Assembly (NCBI GenBank): GCA_937136025.1
Contig: CAKZOC010000235.1
Span: 1-34,248 of the forward strand
Origin: an uncultured Bacteroidota bacterium
GTDB lineage: Bacteria > Bacteroidota > Bacteroidia > Flavobacteriales > Flavobacteriaceae
DNA: 34,248 nt
Direction: 5' to 3'
Shown here: in pieces, positions 1-7,542 of the stretch
Numbering within the stretch: position 1 is the first letter of the stretch
How the letters are laid out: each line of letters starts with the position of its first letter
The notes under the pieces: model-generated
What the model was told of the DNA's origin: nothing
What the model saw: the letters and a program-made list of their open reading frames with translations, nothing else
Databases searched by the model: none
Made by a program: the position numbers and the translations under genes

Positions 1-187
1 ATAGATAAATTGAATGTGAGGCCAATATAGTCCCGAGGCCTTCCTTCCGATACTCGAGCGAGAATTTCAAGACGCTCAGTCAATAGAAGTTCATCACTTT
101 CTTTACATAAGGCTTATCTTCAGATGATCGGGAAAAGTCTGAAAAAGTGTTCCCTAAAAAAACGTTACATCGATTGCACTTTCTCAT
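1..187 (-). pseudogene. Possible frameshifted LuxR-type helix-turn-helix remnant, running off the left edge
   Basis: Read on the minus strand, an ATG at 187 opens a 35-codon frame that stops at 80-82. It begins MRKCNRCNVF and ends KPYVKKVMNFY. A second frame, open from 113 to the window edge, reads ESDELLLTERLEILARV then SEGRPRDYIGLTFNLS. That second stretch resembles the start of a LuxR/GerE DNA-binding domain (typical pattern L-T-x-R-E-x-E-V-L followed by EGxxxxEIGxxLxIS), apparently one residue short. Joining the frames near position 98 needs a one-base shift. The region before the ATG is very AT-rich, as expected for a promoter in this phylum. It could be a decayed regulator, a real gene with a sequence error, or chance similarity. 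The rest would lie outside the window. Confidence 0.3.
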
Positions 188-453
188 TATATTAATTTTT
201 TTAAAATTTTAGATGCAATAATATCACAAAAGCTATGTAATGTTTGATGGATTTATAAGAAAAAGTGATATTATTATAAAAGCTTATACAAGTATAAATT
301 TGAGTGATGAGGACATGCCTGAAGCTATTTTTTTTTACTCTGACTTGGGTTTGGATGACTACCCCCTTGCAGATATCAGCAAACTCCTGGAGCAAAAAAA
401 AACCTGCTCAAAATACATTGAACAGGCTTTTTCTTGGAGTAAACCCCCTCGAT
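188..453. other. AT-rich intergenic stretch without a convincing gene
   Basis: The stretch between the possible LuxR remnant and the sulfatase is strongly AT-rich, especially 188-300. A plus-strand frame of 98 codons (240-536) crosses it, but its last 28 codons or so lie antisense to the sulfatase C-terminus, its composition is low complexity at the start, and I recognise no domain in it. I therefore do not call it a gene. It may hold a decayed gene or simply the promoter of a leftward gene. Confidence 0.4.
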
Positions 454-465
454 TTAATTCGAGGG
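446..465 (-). terminator. Hairpin overlapping the sulfatase stop codon
   Basis: CCCTCGA and TCGAGGG form a perfect 7-bp stem around a 6-base loop, and the sulfatase stop codon (454-456) lies inside the loop. On the minus strand the stem is followed by only a short T run (GGTTTACTCC), so it is a weak intrinsic terminator at best. It may instead protect the 3' end of the mRNA. Confidence 0.3.
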
Positions 466-2019
466 CGCAGTCGTCATTTGCTGAAGAACTTTATCAACGC
501 TTAAACTACCGCTTTTTGCCGGAGGGAAGTCCTTAAAAGAAGCCAGGAATTCTGAAACGATGGACTGGGCCGGAACCATAGTCCACATCTTTTCGCCTTG
601 CCAGCGCAGATACATCCTGCTTTCATCCGGCGCTCTCTCATAAGGATCCTGCCTCAGATTCACAATAACCGGCCAGCTTGGAGATTTCCTGTAGGCCGTA
701 GTCAAATCCCCCTCGATAATTGAAAAATGGACCTTCCAGTCTCCATATCGTAAAGCGTTGAGATTACCGCCGGCGTCAAAATAAAAAATCTCCTTTCTGT
801 TGCCTTCAGGATTTTCTCCTGTAAGCATATCCAACTGGTTGTAACCATCGAGATAACTTTTAAATGTTTTCCCATCTGCTTTATAACCGGTCAATAACTT
901 TTCCTTTAAATTGGTCTCCCCGACAATAGCCGCCAGAGTAGGCATCCAATCTTCGTGACTAAAGATTCCATTGAGGATGGTGCCTGGCTTAATCTTACCT
1001 GGCCAGCGCACTAAGTGGGGTACTCGAAATCCTCCTTCCCAGGTAGTTCCTTTTTCACCTTTGAATGGCGAAGTTCCGCCATCAGGCCAGCTCATCATCT
1101 CCGCACCGTTGTCCGTGCTGAAAATGACAATGGTGTTATCAGCAATTCCAAGTTCATCCAATTTATCCAAAAGCTTTCCAACTACGAAATCAAGTTCCAT
1201 CATTCCATCTCCATAGAGTCCGCCTCCCTCAGAACTGTTTATCCATTTCTCAGCCAGATGCGTCCAAACATGCATTCTGGTACTATTATGCCATAAAAAG
1301 AAAGGCTTTCCATCCTTGGTTTCTTCCTCGATAAACTTCAGGGAACGATCGAGTAATTCCATCTCAACAGTTTCCATCTTTTTAGTATTCAGAGGACCGT
1401 GGTCTGTGATGGTTTGTTTCCCAACTTTTCCCCATCTGGGATCTACAGTGCCGTCCACATTGTCTGTGGCATATGACTCCAGCACACCACGAGGTCCAAA
1501 TTTCTTGTGGAATTCCTCATCCTTCGGGTACTCCGGATCTTCAGGTTCCTCTTCGGAATTCAGGTGGTATAAATTTCCGTAGAACTGGTCAAAACCGTGA
1601 ACCGTGGGCAAGAATTCATTTCGATCTCCAAGATGGTTCTTGCCAATCTGGGCTGTGGAATAGCCGTGATTTTTCAACATCTGCGCAATGGTAATGTCAG
1701 TATCTCTTATTCCCTCTTTCGCTCCCGGCATCCCGATGGTAAGCATTCCGGTTCTAAAAGGACTTTGTCCCATAATAAAAGCCGCCCGTCCAGCGGTACA
1801 ACTCTGCTGGGCATAGGCATCAGTCATCAGGGCACCTTCATTGGCAATCCGATCGATATTGGGAGTCATTGGTTTTACCATTCCCCTGTGGTAGGCGCTT
1901 ATATTGTCAACGCCGAGATCATCCCCCCATATAACTATAATGTTGGGTTTCTTTTGGGCTGAAACAGATGCCAGGAAACCGAACATCAAGCCTAAGAGTA
2001 CTAGTTTTTTCATTTTCAT
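454..2019 (-). CDS. Exported arylsulfatase (sulfatase family S1, type I formylglycine enzyme)
   Basis: Hydrolyses a sulfate ester, probably in the periplasm. The 521-residue protein starts with a signal peptide (to about residue 22, ending SVSAQ). Metal-binding aspartates D33 and D34 lie in IWGDDLG. The maturation motif is C74-T-A-G-R, in which Cys is oxidised to formylglycine; the usual core is C-x-P-x-R, so the Ala is a variant. K127 and H129 lie in IGKNHLGD, and the second metal ligands D303-N304 in STDNGAE. Family knowledge: Bacteroidota sulfatases need a formylglycine-generating or anSME enzyme encoded elsewhere and usually desulfate polysaccharides. The substrate cannot be read here because no SusCD pair or carbohydrate cluster is adjacent. 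The AraC regulator gene lies 266 bases upstream on the same strand and could control it. The start gives a clean signal peptide. Confidence 0.93.
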   Translation of the reverse strand: MKMKKLVLLGLMFGFLASVSAQKKPNIIVIWGDDLGVDNISAYHRGMVKPMTPNIDRIANEGALMTDAYAQQSCTAGRAAFIMGQSPFRTGMLTIGMPGAKEGIRDTDITIAQMLKNHGYSTAQIGKNHLGDRNEFLPTVHGFDQFYGNLYHLNSEEEPEDPEYPKDEEFHKKFGPRGVLESYATDNVDGTVDPRWGKVGKQTITDHGPLNTKKMETVEMELLDRSLKFIEEETKDGKPFFLWHNSTRMHVWTHLAEKWINSSEGGGLYGDGMMELDFVVGKLLDKLDELGIADNTIVIFSTDNGAEMMSWPDGGTSPFKGEKGTTWEGGFRVPHLVRWPGKIKPGTILNGIFSHEDWMPTLAAIVGETNLKEKLLTGYKADGKTFKSYLDGYNQLDMLTGENPEGNRKEIFYFDAGGNLNALRYGDWKVHFSIIEGDLTTAYRKSPSWPVIVNLRQDPYERAPDESRMYLRWQGEKMWTMVPAQSIVSEFLASFKDFPPAKSGSLSVDKVLQQMTTAPSN

Positions 2020-2285
2020 ATGTATTAATTGTTAAAGTTTACCATACACCGTACTGCAAACAGAGTATGCATAATGGACGTATTAGTCCTAGCAAGATTG
2101 TCAAAAACTCCTTTAACAATATCTGAATATTGCAAGAATTAACAATTACTGATCGATATCATAAAAAATCAACCTAGTTTTTAATAATCCCTCCAAACAG
2201 TATACATGAAAATGATAGGAATATCCCAAAATGGAAAGTCTCCAGAACCCATAATATCCCTATGAAAGATGAGGATTATACAATA

Positions 2286-3209
2286 TTACTGCACCCCACC
2301 AACCCGCTTCAAGCGGTGGGAAGGCATCTCGCCAAAGAGTTTCTTATAATCCTGGGCGAATTGACCCAGATGCCTGAAACCGTTCTGGTAGGCTACTTCC
2401 CGAACCCCAACAAGGCTGGGATCCGCCATTTTCAGCATCTTCTGAACCGCAGTGAGTCTCAGGTTCTTGATATATTGGTGTGGTGTACACCCGGTATACC
2501 TTTTAAAATTGTAATAGAATGTCCGGACGGGACCCCCATAGAATTCCAGCACATTCTGAAGATTGACCTCCTTGCCGTGCCGAACCGCTTCGTGTATCAT
2601 TTCGACAGACTCATGGATCGGAGCAAAATTTATAGAAATCCGGGAAAGTTGCTCCTTACTAAGCGGGTGTAATGCCTTTAAAAGCGAAAATTTAAAATCT
2701 GTCAAGTTAAATACGCCTCTGTACACCGCGCTGGTAATAACCTGTCGGAGGGCTATGGCAGCTTCTTGCCGCCTGGCTTTTGTAAAATCCAGACAAAAGT
2801 TATAATTCAAAGGGGGTGGGATACCCTCCTCCATAAACCAATCCTGAAGCAAGCCGCGATCTACACTGACGGAATACGAAACAAAACCTGGCCCTGCATC
2901 GATATCCATTCCACGTTCCGCATCTGAAACAAAAAGCTTGAGAGGATCGATAAATTCACCATTCCAGGTACAGGCGGTCGGACAAGAAATAAATGTAAAC
3001 ATCACGCTGTGGGGCAAGTGATGCCCGTTCGCGAAAACGCGCTTATTAATGGACGCCGAATAAAAATTAATGCGTCCCTGCGCCTCTGAAAGACCGTTGA
3101 GCACGCCCCGGAACTCTCCACATTCCTGCTGGACCACCTCCATTTGCCAGCCCTGAAAGGCACTGGCCATTTCTTCAATATCCGTTGCCCTGAGTATCAG
3201 AGGTTCCAT
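2286..3209 (-). CDS. AraC-family transcriptional regulator
   Basis: A 307-residue DNA-binding regulator. Its C-terminal hundred residues carry the two AraC helix-turn-helix units. The first spans roughly NLQNVLEFYGGPVRTFYYNFK (residues about 215-240), and the second includes REVAYQNGFRHLGQFAQDYKK and ends with the family signature FGEMPSHRLKR. The N-terminal two thirds look like an AraC-type sensing domain (cupin-like or AraC_binding_2) without transmembrane segments, so the ligand is presumably cytoplasmic. Its gene stops 266 bases before the sulfatase start on the same strand, which makes the sulfatase a possible target. Its own start is preceded at 15 bases by a perfect 9+9 bp inverted repeat, suggesting autoregulation or control by another dimeric regulator. 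Confidence 0.92.
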   Translation of the reverse strand: MEPLILRATDIEEMASAFQGWQMEVVQQECGEFRGVLNGLSEAQGRINFYSASINKRVFANGHHLPHSVMFTFISCPTACTWNGEFIDPLKLFVSDAERGMDIDAGPGFVSYSVSVDRGLLQDWFMEEGIPPPLNYNFCLDFTKARRQEAAIALRQVITSAVYRGVFNLTDFKFSLLKALHPLSKEQLSRISINFAPIHESVEMIHEAVRHGKEVNLQNVLEFYGGPVRTFYYNFKRYTGCTPHQYIKNLRLTAVQKMLKMADPSLVGVREVAYQNGFRHLGQFAQDYKKLFGEMPSHRLKRVGGVQ

Positions 3210-3223
3210 AGACGTTCAACTCG

Positions 3224-3249
3224 AACTGTATTGTCTAAGAAATACAGTT
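3224..3249. promoter_or_regulatory. Perfect 9-bp inverted repeat upstream of the AraC-family gene
   Basis: AACTGTATT (3224-3232) and AATACAGTT (3241-3249) are exact reverse complements separated by 8 bases. The repeat sits 15 bases before the regulator's ATG on the minus strand. An arm length of 9 and centre-to-centre spacing of 17 bases, close to two helical turns, suit a dimeric repressor site. As RNA it would form a hairpin in the leader. Which role applies cannot be told from sequence alone. Confidence 0.55.
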
Positions 3250-3307
3250 TAACGGTGAACAATATAAGAAAAGTTACGTAGAATCACCACTCTTCATTCC
3301 GGGATCC

Positions 3308-3343
3308 AAAAAAGGCCCATGCGAAAACGCATGGGCCTTTTTT
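3308..3343 (-). terminator. Strong rho-independent terminator
   Basis: A 16-bp perfect stem (AAAAAAGGCCCATGCG with its complement) closes a 4-base AAAA loop, and T runs follow on either strand, so it could work in both directions. It lies about 100 bases beyond the stop of the beta-barrel gene at 3446-4090, whose transcript it most likely ends, and insulates the AraC gene. Confidence 0.88.
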
Positions 3344-3445
3344 GATTTTTATATCTAAATTCAAAGTGTTCCGGGGTGCAAATAAACCGCGCTATCCGAG
3401 CCTCTAAGGAATTTTCTTCACAGAGAGATCTCTGAAATTTTAGGG

Positions 3446-4090
3446 TCAGGCGCCTAATCTGAATACAAGGCCTCCGCTAAAGCCACCCATGACCAGGGTA
3501 CTGCCAGCATTCACACCGGTACTGATTCCTCCGGTACCCGCACCGACATAGAGGCCACCCCACTGTACAGGGAATAAGAGATTCCCCTGGAAATTAAGGC
3601 CGATTTTGTCTGTGAGCATAACGACGACGCCGCCTTTAAATCCAAAGCTGAACTTGGTAATACTATCTAGGCCACGCGGGGCTATGGTTCGGTCTACATC
3701 ATCCGGAGAGAAGACCGAGAAGCCCAATTGGCCGCCAAAAAAGGGTTTAACTTTATCGTTTCCGAAATACCGCGTACCTCCGAACATAAACCAATCTACA
3801 TTCAAATCCGACAAACGGCTTTCGCGAGGGCTGGCAATGCGGTCCTTTATACTAAGTTCTGTCCCCATATTAATGTAGGTAGCCTCCAGCATATAATTGC
3901 GGCGTACTTCATACCCAAGGGTAATGCCAAACATCCCACTATCCTCTATTTTCAAGTAATTAGGACCATAATTGTATTTACTCCCAAATTGATATCCATA
4001 GGTCGGGGTAATCTCAAAAACCTGTGCTTTAGCAGAGAAACAACCAAGGGCCACTACGGTAAGGATGAGTACTTTAAGTGAATTTTTCAT
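3446..4090 (-). CDS. Outer-membrane beta-barrel protein (porin/OmpA-like barrel family)
   Basis: A 214-residue exported protein. A signal peptide covers residues 1-22 and cuts after AKA before Q. The mature part alternates hydrophobic and polar residues in strand-like segments rich in Gly, Tyr and Phe: FEITPTYGYQFG, MFGITLGYEVRRNYMLEATYI, WFMFGGTRYFG, VKPFFGGQLGFSVF, FSFGFKGGVVVML, GLNFQGNLLFPVQW, and it ends GGLVFRLGA. This pattern and size fit small 8-stranded barrels of the outer-membrane beta-barrel superfamily. Its function is unknown: it could be structural, adhesive or a narrow pore. It stands alone between long intergenic regions and is followed by a strong terminator, so it is probably monocistronic. 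Confidence 0.8.
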   Translation of the reverse strand: MKNSLKVLILTVVALGCFSAKAQVFEITPTYGYQFGSKYNYGPNYLKIEDSGMFGITLGYEVRRNYMLEATYINMGTELSIKDRIASPRESRLSDLNVDWFMFGGTRYFGNDKVKPFFGGQLGFSVFSPDDVDRTIAPRGLDSITKFSFGFKGGVVVMLTDKIGLNFQGNLLFPVQWGGLYVGAGTGGISTGVNAGSTLVMGGFSGGLVFRLGA

Positions 4091-4461
4091 TTTCTAACGT
4101 GTTTTTTTTAACTCATTCGTTTTAATTCAAGCACGGCTAAAAGAACTAGCAGGCTTTGGCTTCGCAAAATCAGATACCTAATCTATTGCGTAACCGCGTC
4201 AAACTTATCAAATCTTTGAGTACTGTGAGGGGGTATGCTGTTTTAGTGGCAAAATTTTGATATTTCAGTCCGGACACGTATTCCTGAAAATAGTGCCACT
4301 ACATGTAGAAATGAAGTCCAAATCACAATATGACCCGGGTATTGTTAGCTACGCTCCCAAGCGGACCTTAAATATCGAAATATTCACTAAATTTGCACTC
4401 TCTAAGAAACCAGGGGAAGATTGCCCCTTAAAGAGATTTTTATTTTAACGCTAAACACAAG
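4091..4461. other. 371-bp intergenic region between divergent secreted-protein genes
   Basis: It separates the leftward barrel gene from the rightward small secreted protein, so it should carry two promoters. The plus-strand candidate is described separately at 4368-4395. On the minus strand, TAAGTTTG (4207 to 4200) matches the TAnnTTTG element but has no TTG at the usual distance. A possible hairpin AGGGG/CCCCT lies at 4412-4428 in the presumed leader of the 4462 gene. A 63-codon frame at 4257-4448 has no domain or secretion signal and I do not count it as a gene. Confidence 0.45.
4368..4395 (+). promoter_or_regulatory. Candidate Bacteroidota-type promoter
   Basis: TAAATTTG (4388-4395) matches the -7 consensus TAnnTTTG exactly. 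TTA, one base off the -33 TTG, lies 17 bases upstream at 4368. Transcription would begin near 4402, about 60 bases before the start codon of the small secreted protein. Confidence 0.4.
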
Positions 4462-4935
4462 ATGATGAAAAAACTAGTACTGGGTATTTCAATTTGCTTA
4501 CTCGCATTTCAAATGGGCCAGGCCCAGTCCAATGCTGAGGAAATAGACTTTTTACAGTCTATTATCGGGGGCGAAAAAAAGGAAGTTGTCGCTGATTTTA
4601 TTCAACTGGAAGGAGCCTCAAGTGACGCTTTCTGGGGGCTTTACGACGCCTATGAAGTGGAGCGCAAGGCCCTCGGAAAGAATCGGATCAGTCTGCTTGA
4701 AAAGTATGCCAAAGAATTTGAAGGTATTTCCGATGTGGAAACCGACAATATTGTCATGGAGGCTCAAAAGCTTGCCAAAGGAAATGAGAAATTGATCAAT
4801 TCTTATTACAAGAAGATTAAAAAAGCTTCCGGATCCAAAGCGGCAGCACAGTTTTACCACCTTGAGAATTACTTTAATTCCCTGACCCGTACTACCATTC
4901 TGGAAAACATTCCCGTTATCGGCGAATTAGACTAA
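4462..4935 (+). CDS. Small secreted protein of unknown function
   Basis: A 157-residue protein I cannot assign to a named family. It begins with MMKK and a hydrophobic core, with a signal peptide ending MGQAQ at about residue 22. The mature part is charged and predicted largely helical (GLYDAYEVERKALGKNRISLLEKYAKEF and similar stretches), with no cysteine and no catalytic motif visible. The layout recalls the helical periplasmic proteins of Bacteroidota that have alternating Glu and Lys, but that is only a general resemblance. It has its own candidate promoter and an excellent terminator 19 bases after its stop, so it is probably a single-gene unit and possibly highly expressed. Confidence 0.8.
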   Translation: MMKKLVLGISICLLAFQMGQAQSNAEEIDFLQSIIGGEKKEVVADFIQLEGASSDAFWGLYDAYEVERKALGKNRISLLEKYAKEFEGISDVETDNIVMEAQKLAKGNEKLINSYYKKIKKASGSKAAAQFYHLENYFNSLTRTTILENIPVIGELD

Positions 4936-4954
4936 GGAGACATGGTATGAATAC

Positions 4955-4985
4955 AAAACGCCGGAGGAATCCGGCGTTTTTTTTT
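4955..4985 (+). terminator. Rho-independent terminator
   Basis: AAAACGCCGGA pairs perfectly with TCCGGCGTTTT (11 bp) around a GGAA loop, and an unbroken run of nine T residues begins within the 3' arm. It lies directly after the small secreted protein gene and faces the leftward lipoprotein gene, so it may also end that gene's transcript. Confidence 0.92.
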
Positions 4986-5007
4986 ATCCCTGTTTCTCAG
5001 TAAAATT

Positions 5008-5679
5008 TTAATCGGCAAAGGCCTTTACAATTTTTTCGACATACTCGTCGGCTGTTTTATAGGCATCGCTCGGGTCTGATAATTTTGAGGTAACCACAAA
5101 TACAAGTTGGTTTTCTTCCGGCTCATCGAGGCTGTACCCTACCGTTTCAAGCACATAATTATTGTACGTGCTCGTTGTACTGGACGTGGGCATATAACCA
5201 CCAAAACCAGAATAATAAGATCCGTAAGCGTACGGATTTCCGTAGTAGCTGTTAAACCCCCCGTAATAGCTAGGATACCCGTAACCCGCACCCATATACA
5301 CTCCGGAGGTGTTGGTTTGAGTCACCTGTTCTGTATCCTTTACAGTGGTAATCACAATCCCAGTGTAGCCTTCAGATTCAATCATACTCAGAATCCGGTT
5401 CATGCGCTCATCACTCATCTCCACTTCCGTATGAAGTGTAGGGATTTTCTTAAAGCTTTCTGTAGCCTTGATACCTTTTGCGTTCAATTGTTTGGCTATC
5501 GCAGATTCAAAAGCCGTTCGGGCTGTGTTGTTATTGGTTCGCGCGATCACCAAAACATTCTTTTGTTTAAATTTGGCAACGGCATCTCCTTCGGCCTTCC
5601 AGGTATTGAGGACCTTAACAGAACCACAACTTTGGAAAGTAAGTGCAACTAGTGTTAGAAAAATCAAAAACGTTCTCAT
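5008..5679 (-). CDS. Lipoprotein with a Gly/Tyr-rich insert
   Basis: A 223-residue predicted lipoprotein. A short signal peptide ends in LTFQSC, so C18 would be lipidated (a relaxed lipobox, common in Bacteroidota). The first half (VKVLNTWKAEGD, then KNVLVIARTNNNTARTAFESAIAKQL and GYTGIVITTVKD) looks like the alpha/beta core of DUF4136-type lipoproteins. Residues about 126-165 are a low-complexity stretch of Gly, Tyr and Ser (GAGYGYPSYYGG and similar) that interrupts the core. The last segment (YVLETVGYSLDEPEENQLVFVV) returns to a folded pattern. Family knowledge gives no enzymatic role, and the likely site is the inner leaflet of the outer membrane. It is divergent from the cardiolipin synthase gene with 173 bases between. 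Confidence 0.78.
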   Translation of the reverse strand: MRTFLIFLTLVALTFQSCGSVKVLNTWKAEGDAVAKFKQKNVLVIARTNNNTARTAFESAIAKQLNAKGIKATESFKKIPTLHTEVEMSDERMNRILSMIESEGYTGIVITTVKDTEQVTQTNTSGVYMGAGYGYPSYYGGFNSYYGNPYAYGSYYSGFGGYMPTSSTTSTYNNYVLETVGYSLDEPEENQLVFVVTSKLSDPSDAYKTADEYVEKIVKAFAD

Positions 5680-5852
5680 AAATAAATAATTTCAGTTTAC
5701 TTTTTTTAGTGTTCTTTAAATATAGTCTTCCAGATGACCGCTCGTGGGATTGCCCACAATGAGTCATATAAGAGCCTTGTAAATATACACTAAATTGCTA
5801 AAGCTAAAGGGAATTATAACTATAACTGAACGACAGCAAAGCCGCCTGATCC

Positions 5853-7304
5853 ATGAGTATTGAAATAATCCTGATCCTGTGCTATCTCGCAATTCTGGTC
5901 TTTACGATTGTGAGGATTCTGCTGGACACCGCTACCTCTTCCAAGTCCCTGGCCTATGTATTGCTCGTTCTGGCAGTTCCGGTTTTAGGAATTATTTTTT
6001 ATTTCTCCTTCGGGGTCAATTACAGACATCGCCATTATAACCTGGAAGCTAATTCTGCCCATACTGAGGTTACCCGGTCCTACAAAGACACTATCTCCGA
6101 TACCACAGACTCCTGGATTCAGTCCGATACAGAAATCCCACACCATTTTCAGAGCCTGGTGGCCTTCCACCGCCAGTCTATGGATGCTTATTTGAGTAAA
6201 AACAGTTTTCAATTACTTATCAATGGAGAAGACAAATTCCCTAATGTTTTAAAAACACTCTCCGGAGCCCGGCGGTTTATTCATATGGAATACTACGCCT
6301 GGGAAAATGATGTTAGAGGCAATCAGATCAAGGAAGTCCTGGTTCAAAAGGCCAAAGAAGGACTTAAAATCCGTATCCTCTACGATGATTATGCCAGTAT
6401 GGGCATCCGCAAGAATATCGTGAAAGAACTGCAGGAGGCTGGCGTTCAGATACATCCAAAAATAAAACTCAAACTCCGTCAGCTCGCGAACCGGTTGAAC
6501 CACAGGGATCACCGCAAAGTGATTATCGTGGACGGGGAATATGGCTTTATCGGGGGCATCAATATTTCGGATCGGTACGACAATACGATCGATACGCAGC
6601 TCTATTGGAGGGATACCCATATGAAGTTTACCGGTCCTCTGGTGCATGATTTACAAAGGCATTTTTTAGCCAGTTGGAATTCCGCTCAGCCCGAAAAACT
6701 CCTTTTTTCTGATGCGCTTATTGCTTCAGGGGGAAGCCCGGAGAGCTTGCCCTTTAGCGGCCTGGGGCAAATCGTGCCGGGCGGGCCCTATTACTCCTTT
6801 TCCAATATCATGCTGTCTTATTTAAAGATTTTTAATCTCGCCAGGGAAACCCTGTATATCACCAACCCCTATTTTATCCCCAGCAGCAGTATTCTCAATG
6901 CGCTCAAGCAGGCGGCCATGAGTGGTGTGGACGTGCGGCTTTTACTTCCGGATACCTCTGATTCCTGGCTGGTGGGGGCAGCATCGCGTTTTTATTTTCA
7001 AGAACTTTTAGATGCCGGCGTACGCATATTCCTGTACACCAAAGGATTTATTCATGCGAAAACGGTTGTTGCGGATTCTTCGGTGAGTGTCGTAGGAACC
7101 GCAAACATGGACATACGAAGTTTTGACCTGAACTTTGAAATTATGTCGGTGGTCTATGGCGATGGTTTAGGCAAAAAACTGGAAGCTGTTTTTTTTGAAG
7201 ACCTGAAATTAAGTGAGGAAATTGACGCCAATTTTTGGAAGCACCAGCCCATTTACAGGAAACTGACCTATGCTACGGCCCGATTGGTCTCCTCGTTTTT
7301 ATAG
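5853..7304 (+). CDS. cls: Cardiolipin synthase (phospholipase D family)
   Basis: Makes cardiolipin by transferring a phosphatidyl group between phospholipids at the inner membrane. The 483-residue length fits bacterial Cls. Two N-terminal transmembrane segments (about residues 4-22 and 34-54, the latter YVLLVLAVPVLGIIFYFSFG) are followed by two HKD motifs: H220-R-K222-x4-D227 in HRDHRKVIIVDGEYGFIGG, and H401-A-K403-x4-D408 in HAKTVVADSSVSVVGTANMD. Both catalytic centres are intact, and the conserved INxSDRY and RSFDLNFE segments follow them. The gene is alone on its strand between the lipoprotein gene and the GH3 gene. The bases after its stop are GC-rich but show no good terminator, so read-through toward the GH3 gene is possible. 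Confidence 0.95.
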   Translation: MSIEIILILCYLAILVFTIVRILLDTATSSKSLAYVLLVLAVPVLGIIFYFSFGVNYRHRHYNLEANSAHTEVTRSYKDTISDTTDSWIQSDTEIPHHFQSLVAFHRQSMDAYLSKNSFQLLINGEDKFPNVLKTLSGARRFIHMEYYAWENDVRGNQIKEVLVQKAKEGLKIRILYDDYASMGIRKNIVKELQEAGVQIHPKIKLKLRQLANRLNHRDHRKVIIVDGEYGFIGGINISDRYDNTIDTQLYWRDTHMKFTGPLVHDLQRHFLASWNSAQPEKLLFSDALIASGGSPESLPFSGLGQIVPGGPYYSFSNIMLSYLKIFNLARETLYITNPYFIPSSSILNALKQAAMSGVDVRLLLPDTSDSWLVGAASRFYFQELLDAGVRIFLYTKGFIHAKTVVADSSVSVVGTANMDIRSFDLNFEIMSVVYGDGLGKKLEAVFFEDLKLSEEIDANFWKHQPIYRKLTYATARLVSSFL

Positions 7305-7513
7305 AAGGGACATCGCCGGAAAAGCCCGGGGCACGCCCCCACCCCAATTCCAATGTAACGCCCTTCTATGCAAAGTACAATCACAGACCCCTCAGGCCAC
7401 CCCAAAAGCAAGACCTACCGTTCCACGAGTTCAGTTTAAATCACATCCCGCCAAATGGCCACCCTTGGTCCATAAACAAAGTGCAGGACCTGAAACAATC
7501 GCTTTGTATTTTC

Positions 7514-7521
7514 TATTTTTG
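7514..7521 (+). promoter_or_regulatory. Candidate -7 promoter element before the GH3 gene
   Basis: TATTTTTG matches TAnnTTTG exactly and lies 22 bases before the chosen start codon. No TTG sits at the usual distance upstream. The match supports a start at 7543 rather than an upstream one. Confidence 0.35.
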
Positions 7522-7542
7522 TGCTTCAAAAAAATACCGAAA

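Noticed and set aside
240..536. 98-codon plus-strand frame at the left edge
   Set aside because: Its end is antisense to the sulfatase C-terminus, it has no recognisable domain, and its start lies in low-complexity AT-rich sequence.
4257..4448. 63-codon frame in the 4091-4461 intergenic region
   Set aside because: No domain, no signal peptide, and it spans the candidate promoter of the next gene.
7318..7350. GC-rich GGGGC/GCCCC motif after the cardiolipin synthase gene as a terminator
   Set aside because: The loop would be only two bases and no T tract follows.
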